Of a DNA stretch of 60,499 nt, positions 52,001-59,687 are shown piece by piece (within the stretch, counting starts at the first letter, position 1; each line of letters opens with the position of its first letter). The notes under the pieces were generated by a model, which saw only the letters and a list, made by a program, of their open reading frames with translations, searched no databases and had not been told where the DNA came from. This stretch comes from Alphaproteobacteria bacterium. GTDB taxonomy: Bacteria; Pseudomonadota; Alphaproteobacteria; Micropepsales; Micropepsaceae. The translations under genes and the position numbers were made by a program. The stretch is from positions 1 through 60,499 of the forward strand of contig PLJH01000138.1 of NCBI GenBank assembly GCA_003139615.1. Direction: 5' to 3'.

Positions 52001-52426
52001 AATTTTGATCCGGTTGGTTTGGAATTGCTTGATGCCGCAAGCGAATTTTTGGCCGACAATTTTGGAACGGGTGCCGCACATCTCGATACCGCCCTGAATT
52101 ACAGCTCACCTGCTCTCACGACAGTGTTTTTTGACGATCTCCTGCGGCTATTTCGCATTGCGAGATCATGCGGGTATGGAGAAAATCTTGTGGAGTGGTT
52201 CGATAAAACTGGGCATGCAAGCAAACGTCTACCAGTGTATGCCGCTCTCGTGGCATTCATTCGAGGACAAAAGTTTTTGTTTGATTTTAATCCGGAAGTG
52301 CGTTCAGCAGCGCAGGACATTTATAATTGGCTTACTGCGCGCGATTCTGGGTCCCGAGCGCAACCCAAAAAACAATTTTCCAAACGCCACGGAGGCCGTC
52401 CGCGGAAAAGTAGAGAGCAGAAATAG
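49004..52426 (+). CDS. STAND-like ATPase with TPR repeats and AT-hook-like tail
   Basis: The 1140-residue protein has an AAA/STAND ATPase: Walker A GQRGMGKTS (54-62, K60), IPLSFREEQYNVRSLGRFW, Walker B VLFIDNLD (154-161), and LTGGNPRVLALVYQLL. A winged-helix-like segment follows (TVSSQLSRLRNDGLIEEVP). From about residue 516 to 1000 come about nine 43-44-residue TPR-like units of the type KG-x2-L-x2-LGR-x2-EAI-x2-YDE-x-RFG, then shorter canonical ones. The tail KRHGGRPRKSREQK resembles an AT-hook. ATG 49004 overlaps the upstream stop; a start at 48950 also exists. The repeat part is visibly AT-richer than the ATPase part. This looks like a ligand-sensing switch; no effector domain was identified. 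Confidence 0.8.
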   Translation: MITRASIAIYDPRRLSPEDFLSGFVARQEIAGFLLNRLKQTPSDEIAEHRLIIGQRGMGKTSLLRRVAIGIAQDADLAERFIPLSFREEQYNVRSLGRFWRNCGESLAEWCETAGKGDIATDLDRKLLEPAWCEGKTAAEAFLAETSALDGRPVLFIDNLDIILDALPPQEQWALRKTLQSPGGPIIYGAATRFLSQSGDRDGAFYEFFHPYLLEPLTENELLRCMLRLADVRGEAGAPVRNILAREPERLRTLHTLTGGNPRVLALVYQLLERSESNEVFSDLEALLDQLTPFYKARIEEYSSDQQRAIIDAIALNWDPITSHNIGKVTAIEVTTVSSQLSRLRNDGLIEEVPTSSARAGYQFIERFFNIWYLMRHGTRRTRQKISWLTAFLKSFYARDELARMKLEAVTSSKSRYHKFYVAALGAALEGVPVPELDSRGLADVAIVAEKGDVRASLSQAPVHDVEVSREFLRKFALVGKHATLVKEGRAEEVLANIEEMLTVFDKIPALAVSAATALVLYVKGTVLKELGRSGEAIAAYDRLIANSLQSNAPSLSPTAAMAYFSKGVVLTSLNRDEEALRSYDEITSRFGATTESPLPEYVGRALVNSGLALRRLGRLTEAIAVFDEIIRRFSTTGELLLKEYVIKAFTMKGMTLYSMNFGDQAGAIFDEIGRRFGHVSELRESVAKALVLKAVQLESAGRMDEAIAALEEVVEQFGSVAEPKVREVVASTFLGKIVFLDKMGRVGDVIGECDRLISRLENSTDLPSQLAVGRAYAFKTVKLHQMGNQEEAIDVCNKFINSIRNGAPAPIQEIHASVILAKSAILDEQGRSEEAVECYEKVLERWGTTTEAPLSVQVTRSLAGKGIALQRSGRNVEAIESYDLATKRPGALTDPALREHIWAALFNKGALLDRLGRLDEAEFSFRQAILADSSNSVVRISLANLLVDKVGRIEEAELLYRAALEISDEDQMAKANLAWLLLGAGRSSEAALLRVQLGNFDPVGLELLDAASEFLADNFGTGAAHLDTALNYSSPALTTVFFDDLLRLFRIARSCGYGENLVEWFDKTGHASKRLPVYAALVAFIRGQKFLFDFNPEVRSAAQDIYNWLTARDSGSRAQPKKQFSKRHGGRPRKSREQK

Positions 52427-52446
52427 AATGCAATCTTGTCCGCCCA

Positions 52447-54327
52447 TTACGCGTCCGCCATCGCCGATTCATATTCTTCGTTGACGGCCAGCCAGCGCGC
52501 TTCGGCCGCCTGCAGCTTGCGCGCCGCGTCGGCGCGCTTCTTGGAGACGGCATTGCCTTTCTGGGGATCGCGCGTGAACAGCAGTGGATCGGACAGAGCT
52601 GCATCGTATTTCTTGATTTCGGCCGTCAGATCCGCGATCTGGTGTTCCGCGATCTCGACCTTTTCCTTCAATGGCTTCAACTGGCGACGGCGTTCGGCGG
52701 CCTCGCGGCGCGCGTCTTCCTTGTTGATCCTGGGCGCGGGCTCTTCGCGTTGCTTCGGCGTGTTGTCGCCGGAGAGCAGGAAGCGGCGATAGTCATCAAG
52801 ATCGCCGTCGAACGGTTCCACACCGCCGTTCGCAACAAGCAGCAGGCGATCCGAGGTCGCCTCGATCAGGCGCCGGTCATGGCTGATCAGAACAACGGCG
52901 CCTTCGAAGTCGTTGAGCGCGGAAAGCAACTGCTCGCGCGCATCGATGTCGAGGTGGTTCGTCGGCTCGTCGAGCAGCAGCAAATTGGGTTTGTCGAGCG
53001 TGGCGAGCGCCAGCATCAGTCGCGCCCGCTCGCCGCCCGAAAGATTCCCGACCAGAGTTCGTGCCTTGTCTGCGGAGAAACCGAAGCCGCCCAGCCGGGT
53101 GCGCACTTCCTGCTCCGTCAATTTCGGCCGCAATTTCGCCAGCGTCTGGATCGGCGTCATCGCACCGTCGAGTTCCTCCAGTTGGTGCTGTGCGAAATAA
53201 CCGGGCACAAGCTTGCGCGAGCGGATCATGTCGCCCGTTTCGGCCGCAAGCTTTCCTGCCAGCAGCTTGGCGAGCGTCGACTTCCCGTTGCCGTTCTTGC
53301 CCAGAAGCGCGATGCGGTCATCGGGATCGAAGCGGAGAGAAACATTTGTGAGAATCGGCTTGCCCGGTTCGTAACCCACCGACACGCGGTCGAGCGACAA
53401 TAGCGGTGGATTCGTTTCCTCGGGCTTCGGCAGGCGGATCGGTGTCACATGCTCGTCGAGCGGAATTTCCACCGTCTGCATCTTCGCCAGCATCTTGATG
53501 CGGCTTTGCGCCTGGCGTGCCTTCGAGGCCTTGTAGCGGAAGCGGTCGACGAAAGCCTGCATGTGCTTGCGCGCGGCCTCCTGCTTCTTCACGAAGGCCG
53601 TATCGAGCGCGCGTTTGGCAGCACGCGTCGTGACGAAGGTGTCGTAGCCGCCCGTATAGAGCGTCAACTTGCCGTGCTCGAGATGCAGGATGAACTCCGC
53701 CACGGTGTTGAGCAGGTCGCGGTCATGGCTGACGATGAGCACGCTGCCGCGATAGCGCTTGAGATAATCCTCGAGCCACAGCACGCCTTCGAGATCGAGA
53801 TAGTTGGTCGGCTCGTCCAACAGCAGCAGATCGGGGGCCGCGAACAGAATCGAGGCGAGCGCCACGCGCATACGCCAGCCGCCGGAGAATTCCGCGCAAG
53901 GCCGTTGCTGTTCGGCTGCGGAGAAACCGAGGCCGGCGAGAATCGAGGCCGCGCGCGCGGGCGCCGAATAGGCATCGATCGCTTCGAGGCGGGCGTGGAT
54001 GTCGCCCAGCTTATGAGGATCGGTCTCGGTTTCGGACGCGGCCAGCAGCCCGATGCGCTCAGGCTCGGCTTGCAGCACCGTCTCCAGAAGTGACTGCGTT
54101 CCCCCCGGAGCCTCCTGTGCGACGGTGCCGATCCGCGCGTTCGCAGGCTTGTTGATGTCGCCGCCGTCGAGGTGGAGCTCGCCCAGGATCAGCTTGAGCA
54201 ATGTCGTCTTGCCGGTGCCGTTGCGGCCGACCAGGCCGATCCGGCGGCCCGCGGGCAGGCGCGCGCTGGCGCCCGCAAGAATCTCGCGGCCCGCGATCCG
54301 GTATATGACATTTTCAATCGACAGCAT
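52447..54327 (-). CDS. ABC-F family ATPase
   Basis: The 626-residue protein has two ABC domains without membrane helices: Walker A GRNGTGKTT and GKNGNGKST, signatures FSGGWRMRVALA and LSGGERARLMLA, and two LLLDEPTNYLD/NHLD motifs, joined by the long charged linker (KRALDTAFVKKQEAARKHMQ) that reaches into the ribosome in ABC-F proteins. The C-terminal coiled coil (ERRRQLKPLKEKVEIAEHQI) suggests the Uup/YheS branch. It probably acts in translation. It converges on the STAND gene. Confidence 0.93.
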   Translation of the reverse strand: MLSIENVIYRIAGREILAGASARLPAGRRIGLVGRNGTGKTTLLKLILGELHLDGGDINKPANARIGTVAQEAPGGTQSLLETVLQAEPERIGLLAASETETDPHKLGDIHARLEAIDAYSAPARAASILAGLGFSAAEQQRPCAEFSGGWRMRVALASILFAAPDLLLLDEPTNYLDLEGVLWLEDYLKRYRGSVLIVSHDRDLLNTVAEFILHLEHGKLTLYTGGYDTFVTTRAAKRALDTAFVKKQEAARKHMQAFVDRFRYKASKARQAQSRIKMLAKMQTVEIPLDEHVTPIRLPKPEETNPPLLSLDRVSVGYEPGKPILTNVSLRFDPDDRIALLGKNGNGKSTLAKLLAGKLAAETGDMIRSRKLVPGYFAQHQLEELDGAMTPIQTLAKLRPKLTEQEVRTRLGGFGFSADKARTLVGNLSGGERARLMLALATLDKPNLLLLDEPTNHLDIDAREQLLSALNDFEGAVVLISHDRRLIEATSDRLLLVANGGVEPFDGDLDDYRRFLLSGDNTPKQREEPAPRINKEDARREAAERRRQLKPLKEKVEIAEHQIADLTAEIKKYDAALSDPLLFTRDPQKGNAVSKKRADAARKLQAAEARWLAVNEEYESAMADA

Positions 54328-54417
54328 TTCAAGCTCCTGGGCGCGGCTTCTAGCACGGCTTGCGGCCTCGCCAAGCCGCTTCTATAAGGCCCCTCCTTTC
54401 AGGCACGGAGTTTCCCC

Positions 54418-54840
54418 ATGGCGTTCGAGCAGACGCTTTCGATCATCAAGCCGGACGCGACCCGGCGTAACCTGACGGGCCAGATCGTGGCGCGCTTCGA
54501 GGCGGCCGGCCTGCGGGTCGTGGCGCAGAAGCGCATGCGCCTTTCGACCGAGACCGCCGAGGCTTTCTACAATGTGCACAAGGCGCGGCCCTTCTTCCGC
54601 GGCCTGGTCGAATTCATGACTTCGGGTCCCGTGGTCGTGCAGGTGCTCGAAGGCGAAGGCGCCATTGCGAAGAACCGCGAAGTGATGGGCGCGACAGATC
54701 CCGCCAAAGCCGCCGCCGGTACGATCCGCAAGGATTTCGCCGAATCGATCGAGGCCAACTCGGTGCACGGCTCCGATGCGCCGGAAACCGCCCGCGAAGA
54801 GATTCGCTTCTTCTTCAGTGAACTCGAAATCGTCGGATGA
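54418..54840 (+). CDS. ndk: Nucleoside diphosphate kinase
   Basis: The 140-residue enzyme transfers phosphate between nucleoside triphosphates and diphosphates. It shows [17 protein letters not shown], the phosphorylated His H117 in [13 protein letters not shown], and [16 protein letters not shown]. It is divergent from the ABC-F gene, and an SDR gene follows 38 bp later behind an AAAGGA ribosome site. Confidence 0.97.
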   Translation: MAFEQTLSIIKPDATRRNLTGQIVARFEAAGLRVVAQKRMRLSTETAEAFYNVHKARPFFRGLVEFMTSGPVVVQVLEGEGAIAKNREVMGATDPAKAAAGTIRKDFAESIEANSVHGSDAPETAREEIRFFFSELEIVG

Positions 54841-54878
54841 GTTGTTTCACCCGAAGCTGACTTCCGAAAGGACATCCC

Positions 54879-55712
54879 ATGCAGGGCCAGACCGTCATTA
54901 TCACGGGAGCTACGTCCGGCATCGGAGAGGTCGCGGCAGACCGGCTCGCGCTCAAGGGCGCGCGCATCGTGTTCATCGCCCGCGACAACGCGCGCGGCGA
55001 GGAAACACTCAAGCATTTGTACGCGATTGCGCCGGGTGCGGCGCATGCCGCGTACTACGCCGATCTGTCCAAGATCTCCGAGATGAAGCGGGTGTCGGCA
55101 GAAATCGCCGCGGCAGAACCCAAGATCGACGTGCTGATCAACAATGCGGGCGCCTTGTTCAATACCCGCAAGCTCTCTGCGGACGGTCTCGAAATGACGT
55201 TCGCGGTGAACCACATGGCGTATTTCGTGGTGACCAATCAGCTGCTTCCGCGCATGGGAGCCGGGGCGCGAATTGTCTCAACGTCGTCGGACGCCCACAA
55301 AGGCGCCAAGCTCAATTTCGACGATCTGCAATCCGAGCGCGGCTATAGCGGCTTCGGTGTCTATGGCCGTTCCAAATTGTGCAACGTTCTGTTCACGCGC
55401 GAACTGGCCCGCCGGCTGAAGGGCACCGGCGTGACGGCCAATTGTCTGCATCCCGGCTTCGTCGCCACGCGTTTCGGCGATCAGAGCGGCGGCATCCTGT
55501 CGTTTGCGGTGCGGGCCGCGAAAAATTTCGCGCTTACCCCCGAGCAGGGCGCGGAAACGATCATTTATCTCGCAAGTTCGCCGAACGTGGCCGATGTGAG
55601 CGGCGGTTATTTCTACAAATCGAAAATCGCCACGCCCACCAAGGAAGCCCAGAACGATGCCGATGCGAAACGCCTGTGGGACGTTTCGGCGAAGATTTCC
55701 GGCGTCGGTTGA
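54879..55712 (+). CDS. SDR oxidoreductase, retinol dehydrogenase-like
   Basis: The 277-residue SDR has TGATSGIGEVAADRLA, LINNAGALFNTRKLSADG, the catalytic Ser in IVSTSSDAHKG, the YGRSK active site, and the LHPGFVATRFGD segment. Length and DAHKG suit the retinol dehydrogenase/WW-domain oxidoreductase class, for which bacterial substrates are mostly unknown. It lies between ndk and the convergent phosphotransferase. Confidence 0.9.
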   Translation: MQGQTVIITGATSGIGEVAADRLALKGARIVFIARDNARGEETLKHLYAIAPGAAHAAYYADLSKISEMKRVSAEIAAAEPKIDVLINNAGALFNTRKLSADGLEMTFAVNHMAYFVVTNQLLPRMGAGARIVSTSSDAHKGAKLNFDDLQSERGYSGFGVYGRSKLCNVLFTRELARRLKGTGVTANCLHPGFVATRFGDQSGGILSFAVRAAKNFALTPEQGAETIIYLASSPNVADVSGGYFYKSKIATPTKEAQNDADAKRLWDVSAKISGVG

Positions 55713-55724
55713 ACCGTTCCCGAT

Positions 55725-56552
55725 TTAGGAAAACAAGCGCTGATACGCAGCACAATACAATTCCGCCACGCTCATTGCCTCGGCCTTTTCTATTCTTCGC
55801 AGCCGGGAATGTTCGAATTGCTCGAATATTCTGCGAAGCGCCGCCCGAATCGTCAGCTGCCCGATATTTTCGATGGAACCGAAAACATTCAACAGATCGA
55901 ATGATGTCGCAGTCTCATCCAATGTCGCCGCGTCGATCAGGATCACAGCCTGGGCGAAAGCCGCCGGCCGCCAGTAGGGCGAGAAATCGATGACTGCGGG
56001 CGGCAACCCGTCCGCAAAAAGAACGTTTCCGCTGAAGTCGCCGTGAATCAACTGGTTCGGAAGATTTGAATCCTCCAGGGAGGAAAGCAACGGGCGATAG
56101 ACGGCAGCGAACTCCGCTCCGTAGTCCAATTCTTCGTCGTCCCAGGCTTTCCTATCCGCAATCGACCATGCGTCGTTGCGCGCATCTAAAAAGGCCGGCC
56201 GCGCAACGTGACAGACAAGTCTGTGATATGCGTCGCAGACCCTCGATTTTTCCAGATATGCGCCCGTCTTCGTTTCGCCCGTGACGAACGACCACGCGAC
56301 ATAGCCATTCTCGATCCAATGTCCGCGAAGAGACTTGACTGGTTTCGGAGTCCGTATTTCGGCGGTATCCGACAATTGGTTGAAAGTCGTCGCCAGCCAC
56401 TCGGCCTCCGCCTCACTGTCTGCGGGTTTGATGACGATCGAACCGGCGCGGAATGCTTCCCTCTGGCCGCCTTTGAGCGGCACGATTTCGGCGCAACCGC
56501 CGAAAGTTCGAGCGATCTCTTCGAGATTATTTGCGGGATCGTCGTCGTGCAT
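55725..56552 (-). CDS. Phosphotransferase, APH-like kinase fold
   Basis: The 275-residue protein has the aminoglycoside-phosphotransferase-like catalytic core LIHGDFSGNVLF (Brenner-type HGD) followed by PAVIDFSPYWRP (metal-binding DxS/D), and an N-terminal lobe with IVIKPADSEAEAEW. Similar proteins phosphorylate small molecules (homoserine, choline, sugars) or act as TIGR02569-like orphan kinases. The substrate cannot be told. It is 12 bp upstream of purN, on the same strand in reverse order. Confidence 0.82.
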   Translation of the reverse strand: MHDDDPANNLEEIARTFGGCAEIVPLKGGQREAFRAGSIVIKPADSEAEAEWLATTFNQLSDTAEIRTPKPVKSLRGHWIENGYVAWSFVTGETKTGAYLEKSRVCDAYHRLVCHVARPAFLDARNDAWSIADRKAWDDEELDYGAEFAAVYRPLLSSLEDSNLPNQLIHGDFSGNVLFADGLPPAVIDFSPYWRPAAFAQAVILIDAATLDETATSFDLLNVFGSIENIGQLTIRAALRRIFEQFEHSRLRRIEKAEAMSVAELYCAAYQRLFS

Positions 56553-56562
56553 GAGAACGCCG

Positions 56563-57174
56563 CTATCTGAAAACAGCTTTGCCGTTTTCGAGCGTCACTT
56601 TTCCTTCCGCCGCGAGTCGCAACGCTTCAGGATAGACGCGGTGTTCCTCGACGAGGATGCGCGCGGCCAGAGTCTCGGGCGTATCGCCTTCGAGCACCGG
56701 CACGGCGGCCTGTGCGATGATCGGACCGGAATCCAGCGCCGGCACTAGGAAGTGAACCGTGCAGCCGGAAATCTTCACGCCCGCGTCGAGCGCCTGGCGG
56801 TGCACGCGGATTCCCGGAAACGACGGCAGCAGCGACGGGTGGATGTTGAGCAGTTTTCCCGCCCACAAATTCGCGAACCATTCGCTGTGAATGCGCATGA
56901 ACCCGGCTTCGCAAACAAGCGACACATCGGCCGCGCGCAGGCTTGCATCGATTGCGGCATCGAAGTCCCCGCGCGATGCGAAATCCTTGTGTGAAATAAA
57001 TTTGGTCGCGATGCCGGTCTCGGCTGCGCGCGCAAGGCCTTCCGCAGCTTCGACATTCGAAATGACAAGAACGATCTCGGCCGGAAACGCCGGATCGCGG
57101 GCCGCGTCGATCAGGGCCTGAAGATTGCTGCCGCGGCCCGAGACGAGCACGGCCGTGCGTTTGCGCGCCGTCAT
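56563..57174 (-). CDS. purN: Phosphoribosylglycinamide formyltransferase
   Basis: The 203-residue enzyme transfers a formyl group from 10-formyl-THF to GAR. It has VLVSGRGSNLQALI, AGFMRIHS, the catalytic NIHPSLLPSFPG with Asn and His, and GCTVHFLVPALDSGPIIAQA with the key Asp. The ATG overlaps the purM stop (ATGA), so purM-purN are coupled. Confidence 0.96.
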   Translation of the reverse strand: MTARKRTAVLVSGRGSNLQALIDAARDPAFPAEIVLVISNVEAAEGLARAAETGIATKFISHKDFASRGDFDAAIDASLRAADVSLVCEAGFMRIHSEWFANLWAGKLLNIHPSLLPSFPGIRVHRQALDAGVKISGCTVHFLVPALDSGPIIAQAAVPVLEGDTPETLAARILVEEHRVYPEALRLAAEGKVTLENGKAVFR

Positions 57175-58253
57175 CAGAGCTTCAGCACGCCGCGATAGCG
57201 GACCTTGCCTTCGCCATCGCCCGCGACGAGCGTTCCGATGCGCGACGCCGATTCTCCGGCGTGTGTGAATGCCGCGATCGCCTCGTCGGCTTTCCCGGGC
57301 TCAACCACAGCAATCATTCCGATGCCGCAATTGAAGGTGCGCAGCATTTCGCGTTCGCCGATCCCGGCTGATTTTGAAAGCCAACCGAATACCGGCAGCG
57401 GCGACCACGCGGCGAGATCGATTTCAGCATCCAGACCGTCCGGCAACGCACGCGGCAGGTTTTCCGTAATGCCGCCGCCCGTGATGTGCGCGAGGCCTTT
57501 GACCGCGCCCGTTTTGATCGCGGCAAGTCCGCTTGTCACGTAAAGCCGGGTCGGTGCGAGCAACGCTTCGCCCAGCGAAACAGCACGCTCGAATGGCGCC
57601 GGTGCATCATAGGCAAGCCCTGCATCGGCGACGACGCGTCGGACCAGAGAATATCCATTCGAATGCACGCCGGAGGACGCAATGCCGATCAAGACGTCGC
57701 CTGCCTTCATCGTGTCCGTCTTCGGCAAAATCTGTCCGCGTTCCACGGCGCCGACCGTGAACCCTGCGAGATCGAAATCGCCCTTGGCATAAAGCCCCGG
57801 CATTTCCGCCGTCTCGCCGCCGATCAGCGCGCAGTTGCACGCCTTGCAGGCATTCGCGATACCCGCGATCACTGCGGCGCCCTGCTCGACATCGAGCTTG
57901 CCGGTCGCGAAGTAGTCGAGAAAAAACAGCGGCTCGGCGCCCTGCACGACGATGTCGTTCACGCACATCGCGACCAGATCCTGCCCAATTCCGGAACAGA
58001 TGCCGGTATCGATCGCAATCTTGAGCTTGGTGCCGACACCATCCGTTGACGCCACAAGCACGGGGTCCTTGAAGCCCGCGGCCTTGAGGTCGAACAATCC
58101 GCCAAAGCCGCCCAGATCGGCATCGGCCCCCGGACGGCGCGTCGCTTTGGCCAGCGGCGCGATCCGGTCGACGAGAGCATCGCCCGCGTCGATGTCGACA
58201 CCGGCGTCTTTGTAAGTGAGGCTGTTGCGGCCGGATTTCCGGTCGGAATTCAT
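57174..58253 (-). CDS. purM: Phosphoribosylformylglycinamidine cyclo-ligase
   Basis: The 359-residue AIR synthetase closes the imidazole ring in purine synthesis. It includes [66 protein letters not shown], and [19 protein letters not shown] 58253 ([16 protein letters not shown]) was chosen; an upstream ATG at 58361 reads into the divergent gene. purF lies 41 kb away. Confidence 0.96.
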   Translation of the reverse strand: MNSDRKSGRNSLTYKDAGVDIDAGDALVDRIAPLAKATRRPGADADLGGFGGLFDLKAAGFKDPVLVASTDGVGTKLKIAIDTGICSGIGQDLVAMCVNDIVVQGAEPLFFLDYFATGKLDVEQGAAVIAGIANACKACNCALIGGETAEMPGLYAKGDFDLAGFTVGAVERGQILPKTDTMKAGDVLIGIASSGVHSNGYSLVRRVVADAGLAYDAPAPFERAVSLGEALLAPTRLYVTSGLAAIKTGAVKGLAHITGGGITENLPRALPDGLDAEIDLAAWSPLPVFGWLSKSAGIGEREMLRTFNCGIGMIAVVEPGKADEAIAAFTHAGESASRIGTLVAGDGEGKVRYRGVLKL

Positions 58254-58331
58254 TTCAAGGTTCCGGCGCGACGGAGGTTGATGTGGCTTCCGTTTAAGGG
58301 GCTGACGCGCAAGTCGCAAGCGGAGGCGTTC

Positions 58332-59684
58332 ATGTCGCTCGAAGGCGCAATTGCTGCCCACAGATTTGGCCTTGGCGCCCGGCCGGGGGAGATCGAGGCC
58401 GCGAGTGGTTCACCCAGGGCGTGGCTTATGGGGCAACTCGATTCGGCGCCGCCGCAGCCGCAGCCCCTTGAAGGCCAGCCCTTCCAGTCGAGCGCTGCAC
58501 TGGTCCCGGAGGTCCTGCAATACCGAAAGATGTCGGCCGACCAGAAGAAGCTTCTGGAAGTCTTCAAGGCCTATCTCCAGCTCTATGTGCGCGAGATGGG
58601 CGCGCGCTTCGCGCTCGGATTCACGACCGACAAGCCCTTCGCCGAGCGCCTTGTCTGGTTCTGGACAAATCATTTTACGGTCTCGGCGCAGAACCCGCGC
58701 GACATCATGTTTGCGGGGGCATTCGAGCGTGAGGCAATCCGGCCCAACATCAACGGCCGGTTCGAAGATCTGCTGCTCGCGGTGGTGCGTCATCCGGCGA
58801 TGCTGCTCTATCTCGACAACGCGCAATCGCTTGGTCCGGATTCCATGGCGGGTCTCGTCACGGGTAAGGGGCTCAACGAGAATCTCGGCCGCGAATTGAT
58901 GGAGTTGCACACGCTCGGCGTCGATGGCGGCTATACGCAAGCCGATGTGATCGCTATGGCGAAACTCCTCACCGGCTGGAGTCTCGATGCAAGCGGCAGC
59001 GGTACCGGATTTCAATATTATCCGGCGCGCCACGAACCGGGCCCGATTGTCTTGCGCGGCAAGACATATCCCGGCGGCGAGGAAGGCGGCATCGCCGCCA
59101 TCAAGGACCTCGCGCACGACCCCGCAACGGCGCGGCACATTGCGCGCAAATTCGCAGTTCATTTCATCGCCGACAACCCCTCATCGGCATCCGTCGAACG
59201 ACTGCAGAAAAATTTCCTTCAATCCGGCGGCGATCTGCGCGCACTGGCAGAAACGGCGGTCAACGATCCTGCGGCGTGGAAGCCCGACTCCGGCAAGATG
59301 CGTTCGCCTGTCGAATATGTGACAGCCTCGATGCGTCTGGTCGGTTGGCCGCGCACGACACTCGCCGATGACAAGGACAAACAGGTCAAGGGAATCATGG
59401 CTGCGACGCGGTTGATGGGCGAGTTTCCGCTTGCGGCCCCGTCTCCGAAAGGCTGGCCGGATCAATCGGATGCCTGGTCGGGCCCGGACGCCGTTCTCAA
59501 CCGCATCGAATGGGCGCGCGAGCTTGGCAGCAGATTGCCCAACGGTTTCGACGCAGTAGCAGTGGGCGAAAGTGGTCTCGGGCCTTTGTTGCGGCCTCCC
59601 ACGCGCGCCGCGATGTCGAAGGCGGCAAGTTCCGGCGAAGCGATCGCACTCCTTCTCGCCAGCCCCGAATTCCAGCGGAGATAG
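58332..59684 (+). CDS. DUF1800 family protein
   Basis: The 450-residue protein starts [21 protein letters not shown], the DUF1800 N-terminus, and contains [20 protein letters not shown], the [23 protein letters not shown] motif and [13 protein letters not shown]. The Shine-Dalgarno GGAGG at 58322-58326 selects ATG 58332 over 58278. The DUF1800 protein is always found paired with a DUF1501 gene in many bacteria, which is true here (ATG 59688, 3 bp after the stop). Function is unknown; linkage with exported or surface polysaccharide or phosphatase-like proteins is only suggested. Confidence 0.9.
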   Translation: MSLEGAIAAHRFGLGARPGEIEAASGSPRAWLMGQLDSAPPQPQPLEGQPFQSSAALVPEVLQYRKMSADQKKLLEVFKAYLQLYVREMGARFALGFTTDKPFAERLVWFWTNHFTVSAQNPRDIMFAGAFEREAIRPNINGRFEDLLLAVVRHPAMLLYLDNAQSLGPDSMAGLVTGKGLNENLGRELMELHTLGVDGGYTQADVIAMAKLLTGWSLDASGSGTGFQYYPARHEPGPIVLRGKTYPGGEEGGIAAIKDLAHDPATARHIARKFAVHFIADNPSSASVERLQKNFLQSGGDLRALAETAVNDPAAWKPDSGKMRSPVEYVTASMRLVGWPRTTLADDKDKQVKGIMAATRLMGEFPLAAPSPKGWPDQSDAWSGPDAVLNRIEWARELGSRLPNGFDAVAVGESGLGPLLRPPTRAAMSKAASSGEAIALLLASPEFQRR

Positions 59685-59687
59685 ATC

